This document shows positions 6,641-14,335 of a stretch of 28,689 bases of DNA, piece after piece. Under the pieces are notes generated by a model. The model was not told the DNA's origin, made no database searches, and saw only the letters and a program-made list of their open reading frames with translations. The position numbers and the translations under genes are program-made. The DNA comes from Clostridiales bacterium (lineage in GTDB: Bacteria; Bacillota; Clostridia; Christensenellales; Aristaeellaceae). Numbering within the stretch: the stretch's first letter is position 1; each line of letters starts with the position of its first letter. The stretch is from the NCBI GenBank assembly GCA_004555535.1, contig SFHU01000025.1, positions 1 through 28,689 on the forward strand. Reading direction: 5' to 3'.

Positions 6641-7489
6641 ATGGCTGCAATTATCATGGATGGGCGCTCTGTCGCCGCCCGCCTCAAGGAGACGGCGGCG
6701 CAGGAGGCCCTTGCCCTCGCACAAAACGGCATGATGCCGCATCTGGCCGTCGTGCTCGTCGGCGAGAACGCCGCGAGTCAGGTCTACGTCCGCAACAAGG
6801 AAAACGCCTGCAAGAAGGCCGGCATTCGCTCGACCGTGCTGCGCCTGCCGGAAAACTGCACGCAGGCGGAGCTTGAGGACGCTGTCCGCGCGCTGAATGA
6901 GGACGCGAGTGTACACGGCATTCTGGTGCAGCTGCCGCTGCCGGATCACCTTGACGAGGCAGCCGTGTTGCGGCTCATCGATCCGGACAAGGATGTCGAC
7001 GGGTTCCATGCGATGAATTCCGGCCGGCTGATGAACGGTCAGCGCGGCTTCGTGCCCTGCACGCCGCTGGGTGTCATGCGGATGCTCGAGGCCTACGGCA
7101 TTCCCGTGCGCGGGAAGCACGCCGTCGTCATCGGCAGGAGCAACATCGTCGGCAAGCCGATGGCGATGCTGCTGCTGGCCGCGGACGCGACGGTGACCAT
7201 CTGCCATTCCAAAACGGAGAATCTGGCGCAGATCGCCAGGCAGGCGGACATTCTGGTCGCCGCTGTCGGACGGCCCCGCTTTGTGACGGCGGACATGGTC
7301 AAGCCCGGCGCCACCGTCATCGACGTGGGCATCAACCGTGTGGACGGCGCAATTGTTGGCGATGTCGACTTTGACGGCGTGTCGGAGATCGCGGGCTATC
7401 TGACGCCCGTGCCGGGCGGCGTGGGGCAGATGACCATCGCCATGCTGCTGGCCAACACGCTGGATGCGGCCAGGAACCGTGGCCAATAA
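6641..7489 (+). CDS. folD: Bifunctional methylenetetrahydrofolate dehydrogenase/cyclohydrolase FolD
   Basis: A 282-residue cytosolic enzyme that interconverts 5,10-methylene-THF and 10-formyl-THF, supplying one-carbon units. It has the catalytic YVRNK segment (Tyr49, Lys53), VQLPLP (residues 96-101), the DKDVDG substrate loop (about 116-121), the NADP-binding GRSNIVGKPMAMLL, and the C-terminal signature PVPGGVGQMTIAMLLANT. Length is normal. The ATG at 6641 follows AGAGGAAAAAT. The C-terminus overlaps the start of xseA. Identification is secure. Confidence 0.96.
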   Translation: MAAIIMDGRSVAARLKETAAQEALALAQNGMMPHLAVVLVGENAASQVYVRNKENACKKAGIRSTVLRLPENCTQAELEDAVRALNEDASVHGILVQLPLPDHLDEAAVLRLIDPDKDVDGFHAMNSGRLMNGQRGFVPCTPLGVMRMLEAYGIPVRGKHAVVIGRSNIVGKPMAMLLLAADATVTICHSKTENLAQIARQADILVAAVGRPRFVTADMVKPGATVIDVGINRVDGAIVGDVDFDGVSEIAGYLTPVPGGVGQMTIAMLLANTLDAARNRGQ

Positions 7490-8696
7490 TCTGACGCTGA
7501 GCGTCTCCCAGCTCAATGAATACGTCCGAAGGATGTTTCAGCTCGATCCGATGCTCGCGCGCGTCGATCTGAAGGGAGAAATCAGCAACCTCAAGCTGCA
7601 TCAGTCGGGGATGCTCTTCTTCACGATGAAGGACGACCAGGCGTCTATCGCCTGCGCGATGTCGCCGGAGGATGCGGCGCAGCTTCAGACCGAGCCGTTT
7701 GAGGGGATGCGCGCCGTCGCGACGGGCAGCGTCGGGCTCTACGCCCGGGGCGGACGCTATCAGTTCTATGTCCGGGCGCTGCATCCGCAGGGCATGGGCG
7801 TGCTCTATGAACGGCTGATTGCGCTCAAGGGAAGGCTTGAGGCGGAGGGGCTTTTCGATGCCGCTGCCAAGCAGCCGATTCCCGGTTATATCGACACGAT
7901 CGGCGTCGTTACATCGCCGACGGGCGCTGTGATTCACGACATTCTGAACGTGTCGCTTCGCCGGGATCCGCAGGCGCGCATTCTGCTCTGTCCCGTTCGG
8001 GTGCAGGGCATCGGCGCGGCAGAGGAGATCGTCCGGGGCATCCGCCTGCTGGAAAAGCTGCCCTTCGTCAGCGTGATCATCGTCGCGCGGGGTGGCGGCT
8101 CGATGGAGGATCTCTTCACGTTCAACGAGGAGAGCGTCGTGCGCGCCGTGGCGGACTGCTCCAAGCCCATCGTCTCGGCGGTGGGGCATGAGACGGATGT
8201 GACGCTGTGCGATCTGGCCGCGGATCTGCGCGCGCCCACGCCCTCCGCGGCGGCGGAATGCGTCGTGCCGCGCAGGGACGAGGTGCAATCGCGCCTGCTC
8301 GCGCTGAAGCGCATGCTCACGGATGCGGCGCAGTCCCGGCTGGAGCGTGAGGGTGCGCGGCTCTCCCTGCTGCGGACACGTTTGACGGCGCAGAGTCCGC
8401 TGCGCGTGGTCGAGCGGGAGGAGGCGCGCCTTGGCCGCCTGCGGCAGGCGCTTTGCGAGGGTTGCGGGCGCAGTCTCGCGCAGCGGGAGGCGCTGGTCGC
8501 CCAGAGAAAGCGAGAGCTGGCGCTGCTGAGTCCCTACGCGGTGCTTGCGCGGGGATACGCAATCGTCAAAAAGGGAGACGCGGTGGTGGAATCCGTCTCG
8601 CGGCTCAGTGTAGGAGATGAGGCCGAGGTGCAATGGCAGGACGGCAGCGCGCAGGTGTGCGTGTTGAAGCTGCAGAGGGAGGTGATCCACGCATGA
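7479..8696 (+). CDS. xseA: Exodeoxyribonuclease VII large subunit
   Basis: About 405 residues: an N-terminal OB-fold (LSVSQLNEYVRRMFQLDPMLARVDLKGEISNLKLHQSGMLFFTMKDDQASI), the catalytic domain with GVVTSPTGAVIHDIL, VIIVARGGGSMEDLFTFNEE and PIVSAVGHETDVTLCDLAADLRAPTPSAAAE, and a coiled-coil C-terminal region that binds XseB. The enzyme degrades single-stranded DNA in both directions. The start is uncertain: GTG at 7479 overlaps folD by 11 bases, while an ATG at 7464 is also in frame; neither has a clear Shine-Dalgarno, so coupling to folD translation is likely. Its stop overlaps the xseB start. Confidence 0.93.
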   Translation: MANNLTLSVSQLNEYVRRMFQLDPMLARVDLKGEISNLKLHQSGMLFFTMKDDQASIACAMSPEDAAQLQTEPFEGMRAVATGSVGLYARGGRYQFYVRALHPQGMGVLYERLIALKGRLEAEGLFDAAAKQPIPGYIDTIGVVTSPTGAVIHDILNVSLRRDPQARILLCPVRVQGIGAAEEIVRGIRLLEKLPFVSVIIVARGGGSMEDLFTFNEESVVRAVADCSKPIVSAVGHETDVTLCDLAADLRAPTPSAAAECVVPRRDEVQSRLLALKRMLTDAAQSRLEREGARLSLLRTRLTAQSPLRVVEREEARLGRLRQALCEGCGRSLAQREALVAQRKRELALLSPYAVLARGYAIVKKGDAVVESVSRLSVGDEAEVQWQDGSAQVCVLKLQREVIHA

Positions 8697-8938
8697 CGGC
8701 GAGAAAAAAAGCAAAGCCTTCCTTTGAGGAGGGCATGGCGTCGCTCGAGGCGATGATTGCCGCGATGAACGAGGGTGGGCTCTCGCTGGAGCAGTCGATG
8801 AAGACCTACGAGGAGGGCATGGCGCTTGCGGCACAGCTGGAGGCCATGCTCGCGGAACACCGCAGGCGGATAGAAAGAATCGACCCGGACACAGCAGAAA
8901 TTGAGACGTTTGAGGAGAATGAAAATGGCGTATCATGA
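8693..8938 (+). CDS. xseB: Exodeoxyribonuclease VII small subunit
   Basis: An 81-residue helical protein with the XseB signature PSFEEGMASLEAMIAAMNEGGLSLEQSMKTYEEGMALAAQLEAML. XseB subunits coat the XseA coiled coil to form the active exonuclease VII complex. The ATG at 8693 overlaps the xseA stop by four bases and follows a GAGGTGATC site. The 3' end overlaps the ispA start by 14 bases. Length and order are typical. Confidence 0.94.
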   Translation: MTARKKAKPSFEEGMASLEAMIAAMNEGGLSLEQSMKTYEEGMALAAQLEAMLAEHRRRIERIDPDTAEIETFEENENGVS

Positions 8939-9839
8939 GCAGTACAGCCGCTATGTCGGCATGGTCGAGGAGACGATGGAAAAGCTCCTCCCGCAGACGC
9001 ACGAGGAGGTGCCGGCCGGCGAGGGGGACATTCCGGCGCGCCTGTGCGAGTCCATGCGCTACAGCCTGCTTGCAGGGGGAAAGCGCGTCAGGCCGGTGCT
9101 GCTGCTGGCGGCCTGCGAGATGCTCGGCGGGGAGCTCGAGCAGGCGAGGGTGCCTGCCGCGGCGCTGGAAATGATCCACACCTATTCGCTCATCCACGAT
9201 GACTTGCCAGGCATGGACGACGACGATTACCGCCGGGGACGGCTGACCAACCACAAGGTCTACGGCGTGGGCCACGCGATCCTCGCGGGCGACGGCCTGC
9301 TCAACTACGCCTATGAATGCCTGCTGGCCAACGCGGCGGCACATCCGGAAAACCTGCGCGGGCTTGTGCTGGCCGCGCAGGCGATCGCCTCGCGCGCCGG
9401 CGTCAGCGGCATGATCGCCGGGCAGAGCATCGATCTGCTCAGCGAGCACATGCAGCCCGACGCGGACAGGCTCGCCTATATCCACGCGCACAAGACGGCG
9501 GACCTGCTGACGGCGCCACTGCTGGCGGCGGCCTGCATCGCCGGCGCGGACGAGGCACAGACGGAGGCACTCAAGCGGTTCGGTCTGTGCATGGGCTTGG
9601 CGTTTCAGATTGACGACGACCTGCTCGACGTGGAAGGGGATGCCGGGCAGCTTGGAAAACAGACGGGTATGGATGCACAGCGCGGGAAGATGACCTGGCC
9701 GTCCCTGGTGGGCGTGGAGGCATCGCGGGAGAAGTCCCGCGCGCTTTGGGACGAGGCCGAGCGGGCCATCGCCGTCTTTGGCGAGTGCGCGTGGTTCATG
9801 CAGGCCTTTGCGGAGCAGCTTCGCAGGAGGAAGAAGTGA
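8925..9839 (+). CDS. ispA: Polyprenyl (farnesyl/geranyl) diphosphate synthase
   Basis: A 304-residue trans-prenyltransferase with GGKRVRP at 51-57, the first Asp-rich motif DDLPGMDDDD at 92-101 and the second, DDDLLD, at 230-235. It condenses isopentenyl diphosphate with allylic diphosphates, most likely to farnesyl diphosphate, in the cytosol. In the first motif the D-D-x-x-x-x-D spacing is the bacterial type I/II short-chain synthase form. The ATG at 8925 is chosen for TGAGGAG at 8911-8917; it overlaps xseB. Product chain length cannot be fixed from sequence alone. dxs lies two protein genes downstream, past the OLE RNA. Confidence 0.93.
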   Translation: MAYHEQYSRYVGMVEETMEKLLPQTHEEVPAGEGDIPARLCESMRYSLLAGGKRVRPVLLLAACEMLGGELEQARVPAAALEMIHTYSLIHDDLPGMDDDDYRRGRLTNHKVYGVGHAILAGDGLLNYAYECLLANAAAHPENLRGLVLAAQAIASRAGVSGMIAGQSIDLLSEHMQPDADRLAYIHAHKTADLLTAPLLAAACIAGADEAQTEALKRFGLCMGLAFQIDDDLLDVEGDAGQLGKQTGMDAQRGKMTWPSLVGVEASREKSRALWDEAERAIAVFGECAWFMQAFAEQLRRRKK

Positions 9840-9856
9840 CAGGGGGACAGACGATT

Positions 9857-10303
9857 GTGAACATTCTGCTCGACATCGTGACGAATCGGGCCATACAGGC
9901 CGCTGCGCTTGCCTGGGCGATCGCGCAGACGATCAAGGTTTTCCTGACGCTGGCCATCAGCAAGCGCTTCGACCATACGCGCGTTTTCGGCTCCGGCGGT
10001 ATGCCCAGCTCCCATTCTGCCATGGCCTGTGCCATGGTGACGACCGTCGGCTTTCGCGAGGGCTTTTCCTCGACGATCTTCGGTTTGGCGTTCTGCTTTG
10101 CGGGCGTCGTCATGTACGACGCGGCGGGCGTGCGGCGCTCCACAGGCCGCAATGCTGCCGTCATCAACCACCTGATCGAGGGACTCGCCGGAAACGGTTT
10201 TGCCTTTGATGAGGAGCGGCTCAAGGAGCTCGTCGGCCATACGCCGATTCAGGTGCTGGCGGGCGCGCTGCTGGGCATTCTCGTGGGCGCGCTGATCGCC
10301 TGA
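9857..10303 (+). CDS. Divergent PAP2 family membrane protein (YuiD type)
   Basis: A 148-residue membrane protein with about four helices. It carries GSGGMPSSHSAMACAM (about residues 45-60) and VVMYDAAGVRRSTGRNAAVIN, hallmarks of the divergent PAP2 family typified by YuiD. The family resembles acid phosphatase/phosphatidic acid phosphatases but lacks the full classical KX6RP motif, so catalytic activity is unproven. The GTG at 9857 is preferred over a GTG at 9836 because AGGGGG lies at 9841-9846. It starts 17 bases after ispA, so the two are probably co-transcribed; a role on polyprenyl diphosphates is an inference from context only. Confidence 0.82.
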   Translation: MNILLDIVTNRAIQAAALAWAIAQTIKVFLTLAISKRFDHTRVFGSGGMPSSHSAMACAMVTTVGFREGFSSTIFGLAFCFAGVVMYDAAGVRRSTGRNAAVINHLIEGLAGNGFAFDEERLKELVGHTPIQVLAGALLGILVGALIA

Positions 10304-10338
10304 GCGTTGACTGCGCGCAGATTGGGCCGGGCGGGCAG

Positions 10339-10367
10339 TTGCGCGCGCTTGACAGGCGTGGTATAAT
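10339..10367 (+). promoter_or_regulatory. Promoter of the OLE RNA gene
   Basis: TATAAT at 10362-10367 is preceded by TGG, giving a complete extended -10 (TGnTATAAT). TTGCGC at 10339-10344 sits 17 bases upstream as a weak -35. A TTGACA at 10349-10354 is only 7 bases from the -10 and cannot be its -35. The predicted transcript start is about 10373-10376. Confidence 0.7.
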
Positions 10368-10373
10368 AGCTGA

Positions 10374-10975
10374 CAGGTGGTGCAGTATTCTAGTCAGCAA
10401 AGTTCCTTCTGAAGACGGGGCTAAAAATCCGTTAAAGGGCATATCGATGAAGTTTCTGGTGTTGGCTGCTGACGCCCAGTCGGGGGTTGATGCTGGAAGT
10501 AAGAATTATGGGCGGCCGTCAATGGCATGGCGGAGCTCGACCCATCTTTCGTGGAGGCATGACGGCTTTGCGTCATGAAAACCTGCATGGCGGTACACAA
10601 GCTGCCTGCAGTGTAGCCTGCCTTGAGCGGTTGCGGTGGATCATGGATCAACGCACGGTGACCAAGAGCTTACGGAAACCGATGCGATCGCTGTGTGAAA
10701 CCCCGGCTGCAAAAGAGGCTAGGAAGGAACCGAGGCTGCCGAGGAAAGCTCCTAGACTGTCCCGATGGGATATGGCAGAGATTACAGTGTGGACTCAGTG
10801 GTAATTCGGTCGCGCGCACGGAAACGGCGTGACGTTCGTTTTCAAGGGAAACCGCTTCTATGGCGACAGGAAGTAACGGACGGGGAAATCCTACCGAACC
10901 TATGCCGCAAGGTTTATTTGTTATATCACCACCTTTCCTTTGTTCATCCGCCCACGCAGGTTCGTGGGCTTTTTT
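10374..10975 (+). ncRNA. ole: OLE RNA (ornate, large, extremophilic RNA)
   Basis: This stretch of about 600 bases has no credible protein gene, its own promoter and an intrinsic terminator, and is rich in short complementary segments and purine-rich unpaired stretches. Examples are a 7-bp hairpin (10558-10564 with 10571-10577, six-base loop) and CTAGGA at 10719-10724 pairing with TCCTAG at 10750-10755. Length (about 610 in Bacillus halodurans), location between ispA and dxs, and an immediately following gene for a small polytopic membrane protein match the known OLE RNA-oapA locus. OLE is abundant, forms a membrane-bound ribonucleoprotein with OapA, and is linked to stress and Mg2+ responses. 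The call rests on synteny and size, not on a covariance-model match. RNase P RNA, tmRNA and SRP RNA were considered and do not fit. Confidence 0.87.
10950..10975 (+). terminator. Intrinsic terminator at the OLE RNA 3' end
   Basis: GCCCACG at 10950-10956 pairs perfectly with CGTGGGC at 10963-10969 across a six-base loop and is followed by six T residues (10970-10975). It ends the OLE transcript 20 bases before oapA, so oapA is expressed by readthrough or from processing. Confidence 0.9.
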
Positions 10976-10995
10976 CAAATCGGAGTGAAGCTGTT

Positions 10996-11574
10996 TTGAG
11001 CAAAAAGGAGAAGAATAAGCAGAGTCAGCAGCGCTGGGTGCTGACGGTTGTTTGCCTGTCCTTCGGCCTGTCGCTGGTCATGTCGCTGCTGACCAGCGTG
11101 TTTGTGGAGTCCGCGGGGCTGTTTGTCGCGCTGGTATCGCTGATCGTTCTGGTGCTCATCGGCATCATCTCGGATGTCATCGGCACGGCGGTCACCTCCG
11201 CGAGCGAGCAGCCGTTCATCGCGATGGCCTCCAAGAAGATCCCCGGCGCAAAGCAGGCGCTGCATCTGATCCGCAAGGCGGAGCGCGTTTCGAGCGTGCT
11301 CAACGACGTCGTGGGCGACATCGTCGGCATCATCTCCGGCTCGGCGGGTGCGGTCATCGCGCTGTATCTGACCCGGTTCGGCATGCAGAGTGCCATCGCC
11401 TCGATGCTGACCACGGCCTTCACCTCGGCGTTCATGATCGGCGGCAAGGCCTACGGCAAGGGCATCGCCATCGAGCGCAGCTCGGGCATCGTTCTGATCG
11501 TGGGCAGGGTGATGGCCGTCTTCCAAGGAAAGGGTGCGCCGAAAAAGAAAAAGCCGAGCCCGAAGAAAGGATAA
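10996..11574 (+). CDS. oapA: OLE-associated membrane protein A
   Basis: A 192-residue polytopic protein with about four membrane helices (roughly residues 12-33, 36-58, 103-121 and 126-147) and a strongly basic C-terminus (GAPKKKKPSPKKG). A polar segment between helices 2 and 3 contains DVIGTAVTSASEQPFIAMASKKIPGAKQALHLIRKAERVSSVLNDVVGDI, resembling the DUF21-type region that OapA shares with CNNM/CorC Mg2+ transport proteins. The start is TTG 10996, with GGAGTGA at 10982-10988. In B. halodurans OapA binds OLE RNA and anchors it to the membrane. The assignment is supported by position directly behind the RNA and ahead of dxs. Confidence 0.86.
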   Translation: MSKKEKNKQSQQRWVLTVVCLSFGLSLVMSLLTSVFVESAGLFVALVSLIVLVLIGIISDVIGTAVTSASEQPFIAMASKKIPGAKQALHLIRKAERVSSVLNDVVGDIVGIISGSAGAVIALYLTRFGMQSAIASMLTTAFTSAFMIGGKAYGKGIAIERSSGIVLIVGRVMAVFQGKGAPKKKKPSPKKG

Positions 11575-11586
11575 GGGGGTGCCTGA

Positions 11587-13476
11587 ATGGCAATTCTGCC
11601 GGATATTCACGGCCCGGAGGATGTCAAAAAGCTCGACCTCGCGCAATGCGCGCAGCTGGCGACCGAGCTGCGGCAGACGATCATCGATACGGTTTCGCGT
11701 CAGGGCGGGCACCTGGCCTCCAACCTGGGGGATGTCGACCTGACGATTGCGCTGCATCGGGCGTTCTCCAGCCCAAGGGACAAGCTCATCTTTGATGTCG
11801 GGCATCAGATTTACGCGCACAAGCTGCTCACCGGACGGCAGGAGCAGTTTCCGACGCTGCGCTCCTATCACGGCCTGAGCGGCTTCCCATGCCGCGAGGA
11901 GAGCGAGCACGATCTCTTTGACACGGGGCATTCCTCCACCGCGATCTCGATGGCGCTGGGCCTTGCGCGGGCGAGGGATCTGCATCATGAGGACTATCAT
12001 GTGGTGGCGGTCGTCGGGGACGGCGCGCTGACCGGCGGCATGTGCTACGAGGCGATGAACGATGCCGGCAACGGGCACAACCGCCTCATCGTCATCCTCA
12101 ACGACAACGAGATGTCCATCTCCAAGAATGTGGGCGCGCTGTCCTCCTATTTCAAGCACCTGCGCGCGAGTGCCTCCTGGTATGGCGGCAAAAAGCGCAT
12201 CAAGCAGCGGCTGGAGCGTATTCCCCTGGTCGGCAAGCCGGTCGCCGGGGCAATGGAGAAGGCCAAGAACATGATCAAGTCCGTCGTCACGGAAGGCGAG
12301 CTGTTCGAGGCGCTGGGCTTCCGCTACCTCGGCCCGTTCGACGGGCACAATATCGAGGAGATGACCCACGTCTTTGAGGAGGCCAAGCAGATCAGCGACA
12401 CGCCCGTGATGATCCACGTCATCACGAAAAAGGGCCATGGCTATGACCTCGCTGAGCGCCAGCCGGAAAAATTCCACGGCGTGGCGCCCTTCCGCGTGGA
12501 AAACGGGCTTAAGCGCAACCAGAGCAGCAAGGAGAGCGCCGCCCAGGCGGCGGGCAAGGCCCTTGTCGCGATGGCGGCGGAGGACGAGCGCGTCGTCGCG
12601 ATCACCGCGGCGATGGCGGGTGGAACCGGCCTGAGCGAATTTGCGACCTACTATCCCGAACGCTTCTTTGACGTCGGCATCGCGGAGCAGCATGCCGTCA
12701 GCATGGCGGCCGGTCTGGCGCGCGGCGGAATGCGGCCGTATTTTGCCGTCTATTCGACGTTCCTTCAGCGCGCCTATGACCAGATTGTCCACGACGTCTG
12801 CCTGCAGAATCTGCCAGTCTGCATCCTGACGGACCACATCGGCCTCGTCGGTGACGACGGCAAGACGCATCACGGCGTGCTCAGCGTGCCCATGCTGCTG
12901 AGCATCCCGAATCTGACGCTGCTCGCGCCGCGGGACACCCAGGAGATCCGCCTGGCCGTCCGCGCGACGCTGGCGCTCAAGGGGCCGTGCGTCGTGCAGT
13001 ATCCCAAGGAGGGGATCGAGCCCTATGCGCAGAGCGCGGACGGGCGGACGTTCGAGGTCGGCAAATGGCAGACGCTTGTGCCGGCGAGGGACTATGTCAT
13101 CCTCGCGTATGGACGCATGACGCTGCACGCGGTGCGCGCTGCTGCGCTGCTGCGCGAAAAGGGATACGACGTGGGCGTCGTTGACTGCTGCTCGCTCAAG
13201 CCGATGGATATGGATTGCCTCACGCGGCTGTTCCGGGAGGACACCGGGCTGTTCGTCGTGGAGGAGGGCGAGTGCATCGGCGGCTTTGGCGCGGAAATCG
13301 CGAGGCTCTGTGCGGTGCATGGCGCGCGCGAGCCGATTGACATGCTGGGCATCGGCGACCGGTTTGTGGCGCACGGAACGGTTGCGCAGCTGCTGGAGGA
13401 ATGCGGCCTGATGCCGGAGCAGATCGCCGCGCGCTTTGAACAAGCGCTTGGCAGGCAGGAGAGGACAGATGGCTGA
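11587..13476 (+). CDS. dxs: 1-deoxy-D-xylulose-5-phosphate synthase
   Basis: A 629-residue thiamine diphosphate enzyme making DXP from pyruvate and glyceraldehyde 3-phosphate, the first step of the MEP isoprenoid pathway. It shows HQIYAHKLLTGR, the ThDP/Mg2+ motif GDGALTGGMCYEAMNDAG...LNDN, the catalytic glutamate in DVGIAEQHAV (Glu367), and a C-terminal transketolase domain ending in the usual GxGDRFVAHG-type segment. The length matches the family. The ATG at 11587 follows a GGGGGT site and lies 12 bases after oapA. The end overlaps tlyA by eight bases. With ispA it brackets the OLE locus. Confidence 0.97.
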   Translation: MAILPDIHGPEDVKKLDLAQCAQLATELRQTIIDTVSRQGGHLASNLGDVDLTIALHRAFSSPRDKLIFDVGHQIYAHKLLTGRQEQFPTLRSYHGLSGFPCREESEHDLFDTGHSSTAISMALGLARARDLHHEDYHVVAVVGDGALTGGMCYEAMNDAGNGHNRLIVILNDNEMSISKNVGALSSYFKHLRASASWYGGKKRIKQRLERIPLVGKPVAGAMEKAKNMIKSVVTEGELFEALGFRYLGPFDGHNIEEMTHVFEEAKQISDTPVMIHVITKKGHGYDLAERQPEKFHGVAPFRVENGLKRNQSSKESAAQAAGKALVAMAAEDERVVAITAAMAGGTGLSEFATYYPERFFDVGIAEQHAVSMAAGLARGGMRPYFAVYSTFLQRAYDQIVHDVCLQNLPVCILTDHIGLVGDDGKTHHGVLSVPMLLSIPNLTLLAPRDTQEIRLAVRATLALKGPCVVQYPKEGIEPYAQSADGRTFEVGKWQTLVPARDYVILAYGRMTLHAVRAAALLREKGYDVGVVDCCSLKPMDMDCLTRLFREDTGLFVVEEGECIGGFGAEIARLCAVHGAREPIDMLGIGDRFVAHGTVAQLLEECGLMPEQIAARFEQALGRQERTDG

Positions 13477-14287
13477 AAAAAAGCGGGCGGATGTCGCGCT
13501 GGTGGAGCGCGGCCTGGCGGCGAGCCGGGAAAAGGCACAGGCGCTGATCATGTCCGGCGTCGTCTATATCCGCGAGACGAAGGTGACCAAGGCGTCGGTT
13601 CCGGTGCTTGAGACGGACGAGCTGATCGTCCGCCAGACGGGAACGGGCTATGTCAGCCGGGGTGCGCTCAAGCTCGAAAAGGGCCTCAAGGTCTTTGGTG
13701 TTGATCCCACGGGGATCGTCGCGATGGATCTGGGCGCGTCGACGGGCGGGTTTACGGACGTGCTGCTGCAAAACGGCGCGGCGCACGTCTATTCGATCGA
13801 CGTGGGCTATGGCCAGCTCGACTGGAAGCTGCGCAACGACCCGCGCGTAACCGTGATGGAGCGCACCAATGCGCGCTACCTCAAGCCGGAGAATCTGCCG
13901 CTTCGCCCGACGCTGGGAGTGATGGACGTTTCCTTTATTTCGATCACCAAGATCCTGCCGGCGGCCGCCGCGATTTTGGGAGAGGAAGGCGCGTTCATCT
14001 CGCTGATCAAGCCGCAGTTTGAGGCGGGACCGGAGCGCGTGGGCAAGAAGGGCGTCGTCCGCGATGCGCAGGTGCACCGGGACGTCATCCGGGAGATTCT
14101 GGACTTTATTGAAAACGACATGGGCTGGCGCGCACAGGCGCTGTCCTTTTCCCCGATCAAGGGGCCGGAGGGGAACATCGAGTTCCTCGTCTATATTCTG
14201 CCGGCCTCGCGGGCGACCCACCGGGTCACGCCGGAGGAGGTCGACGCCGTCGTGGAGCAGGCGCACCAGAGCCTGCGGGACGGCTGA
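13469..14287 (+). CDS. tlyA: TlyA family rRNA 2'-O-methyltransferase
   Basis: A 272-residue protein with an N-terminal S4 RNA-binding domain (residues about 5-65, RADVALVERGLAASREKAQALIMSGVVYI) and an FtsJ-like methyltransferase domain with the SAM loop DLGASTGGF (87-95). The catalytic Lys-Asp-Lys-Glu set can be seen in GALKLEK (Lys68), MDVSFI, LIKPQFE and GPEGNIEFLVYI. TlyA methylates ribose 2'-OH in 16S and/or 23S rRNA; the older hemolysin label is not supported by mechanism. It overlaps dxs by eight bases, the arrangement seen for yqxC in Bacillus. Confidence 0.92.
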   Translation: MAEKKRADVALVERGLAASREKAQALIMSGVVYIRETKVTKASVPVLETDELIVRQTGTGYVSRGALKLEKGLKVFGVDPTGIVAMDLGASTGGFTDVLLQNGAAHVYSIDVGYGQLDWKLRNDPRVTVMERTNARYLKPENLPLRPTLGVMDVSFISITKILPAAAAILGEEGAFISLIKPQFEAGPERVGKKGVVRDAQVHRDVIREILDFIENDMGWRAQALSFSPIKGPEGNIEFLVYILPASRATHRVTPEEVDAVVEQAHQSLRDG

Positions 14288-14291
14288 GCCG

Positions 14292-14309
14292 CTGCCGCCT
14301 TTGCGGCAG
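14292..14309 (+). other. Short hairpin between tlyA and nadK
   Basis: CTGCCGC at 14292-14298 pairs with GCGGCAG at 14303-14309 around a four-base CTTT loop. No T tract follows, so it is unlikely to terminate transcription. It could protect an mRNA end or modulate nadK translation. Confidence 0.4.
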
Positions 14310-14335
14310 GAATGAATGCGACAGGGAGGGGTTCC

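Noticed and set aside
10349..10354. TTGACA as the -35 of the OLE promoter
   Set aside because: It is only 7 bases from the TATAAT, far short of the 16-18 required.
10374..10975. RNase P RNA, tmRNA, SRP RNA or a T-box leader as identity of the long RNA
   Set aside because: It lacks the RNase P ACAGAA-type core, a tRNA-like tmRNA end, and the T-box sequence. SRP RNA is much shorter. Synteny points to OLE.
10339..10978. Several short open frames on both strands inside the OLE RNA region
   Set aside because: None has a Shine-Dalgarno site or a recognisable product, they contradict one another, and the region is flanked by a promoter and terminator fitting a non-coding RNA.
10975..13551. Long leftward open frame opposite oapA and dxs
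   Set aside because: Antisense shadow of two confidently identified genes, without family motifs or start signals.
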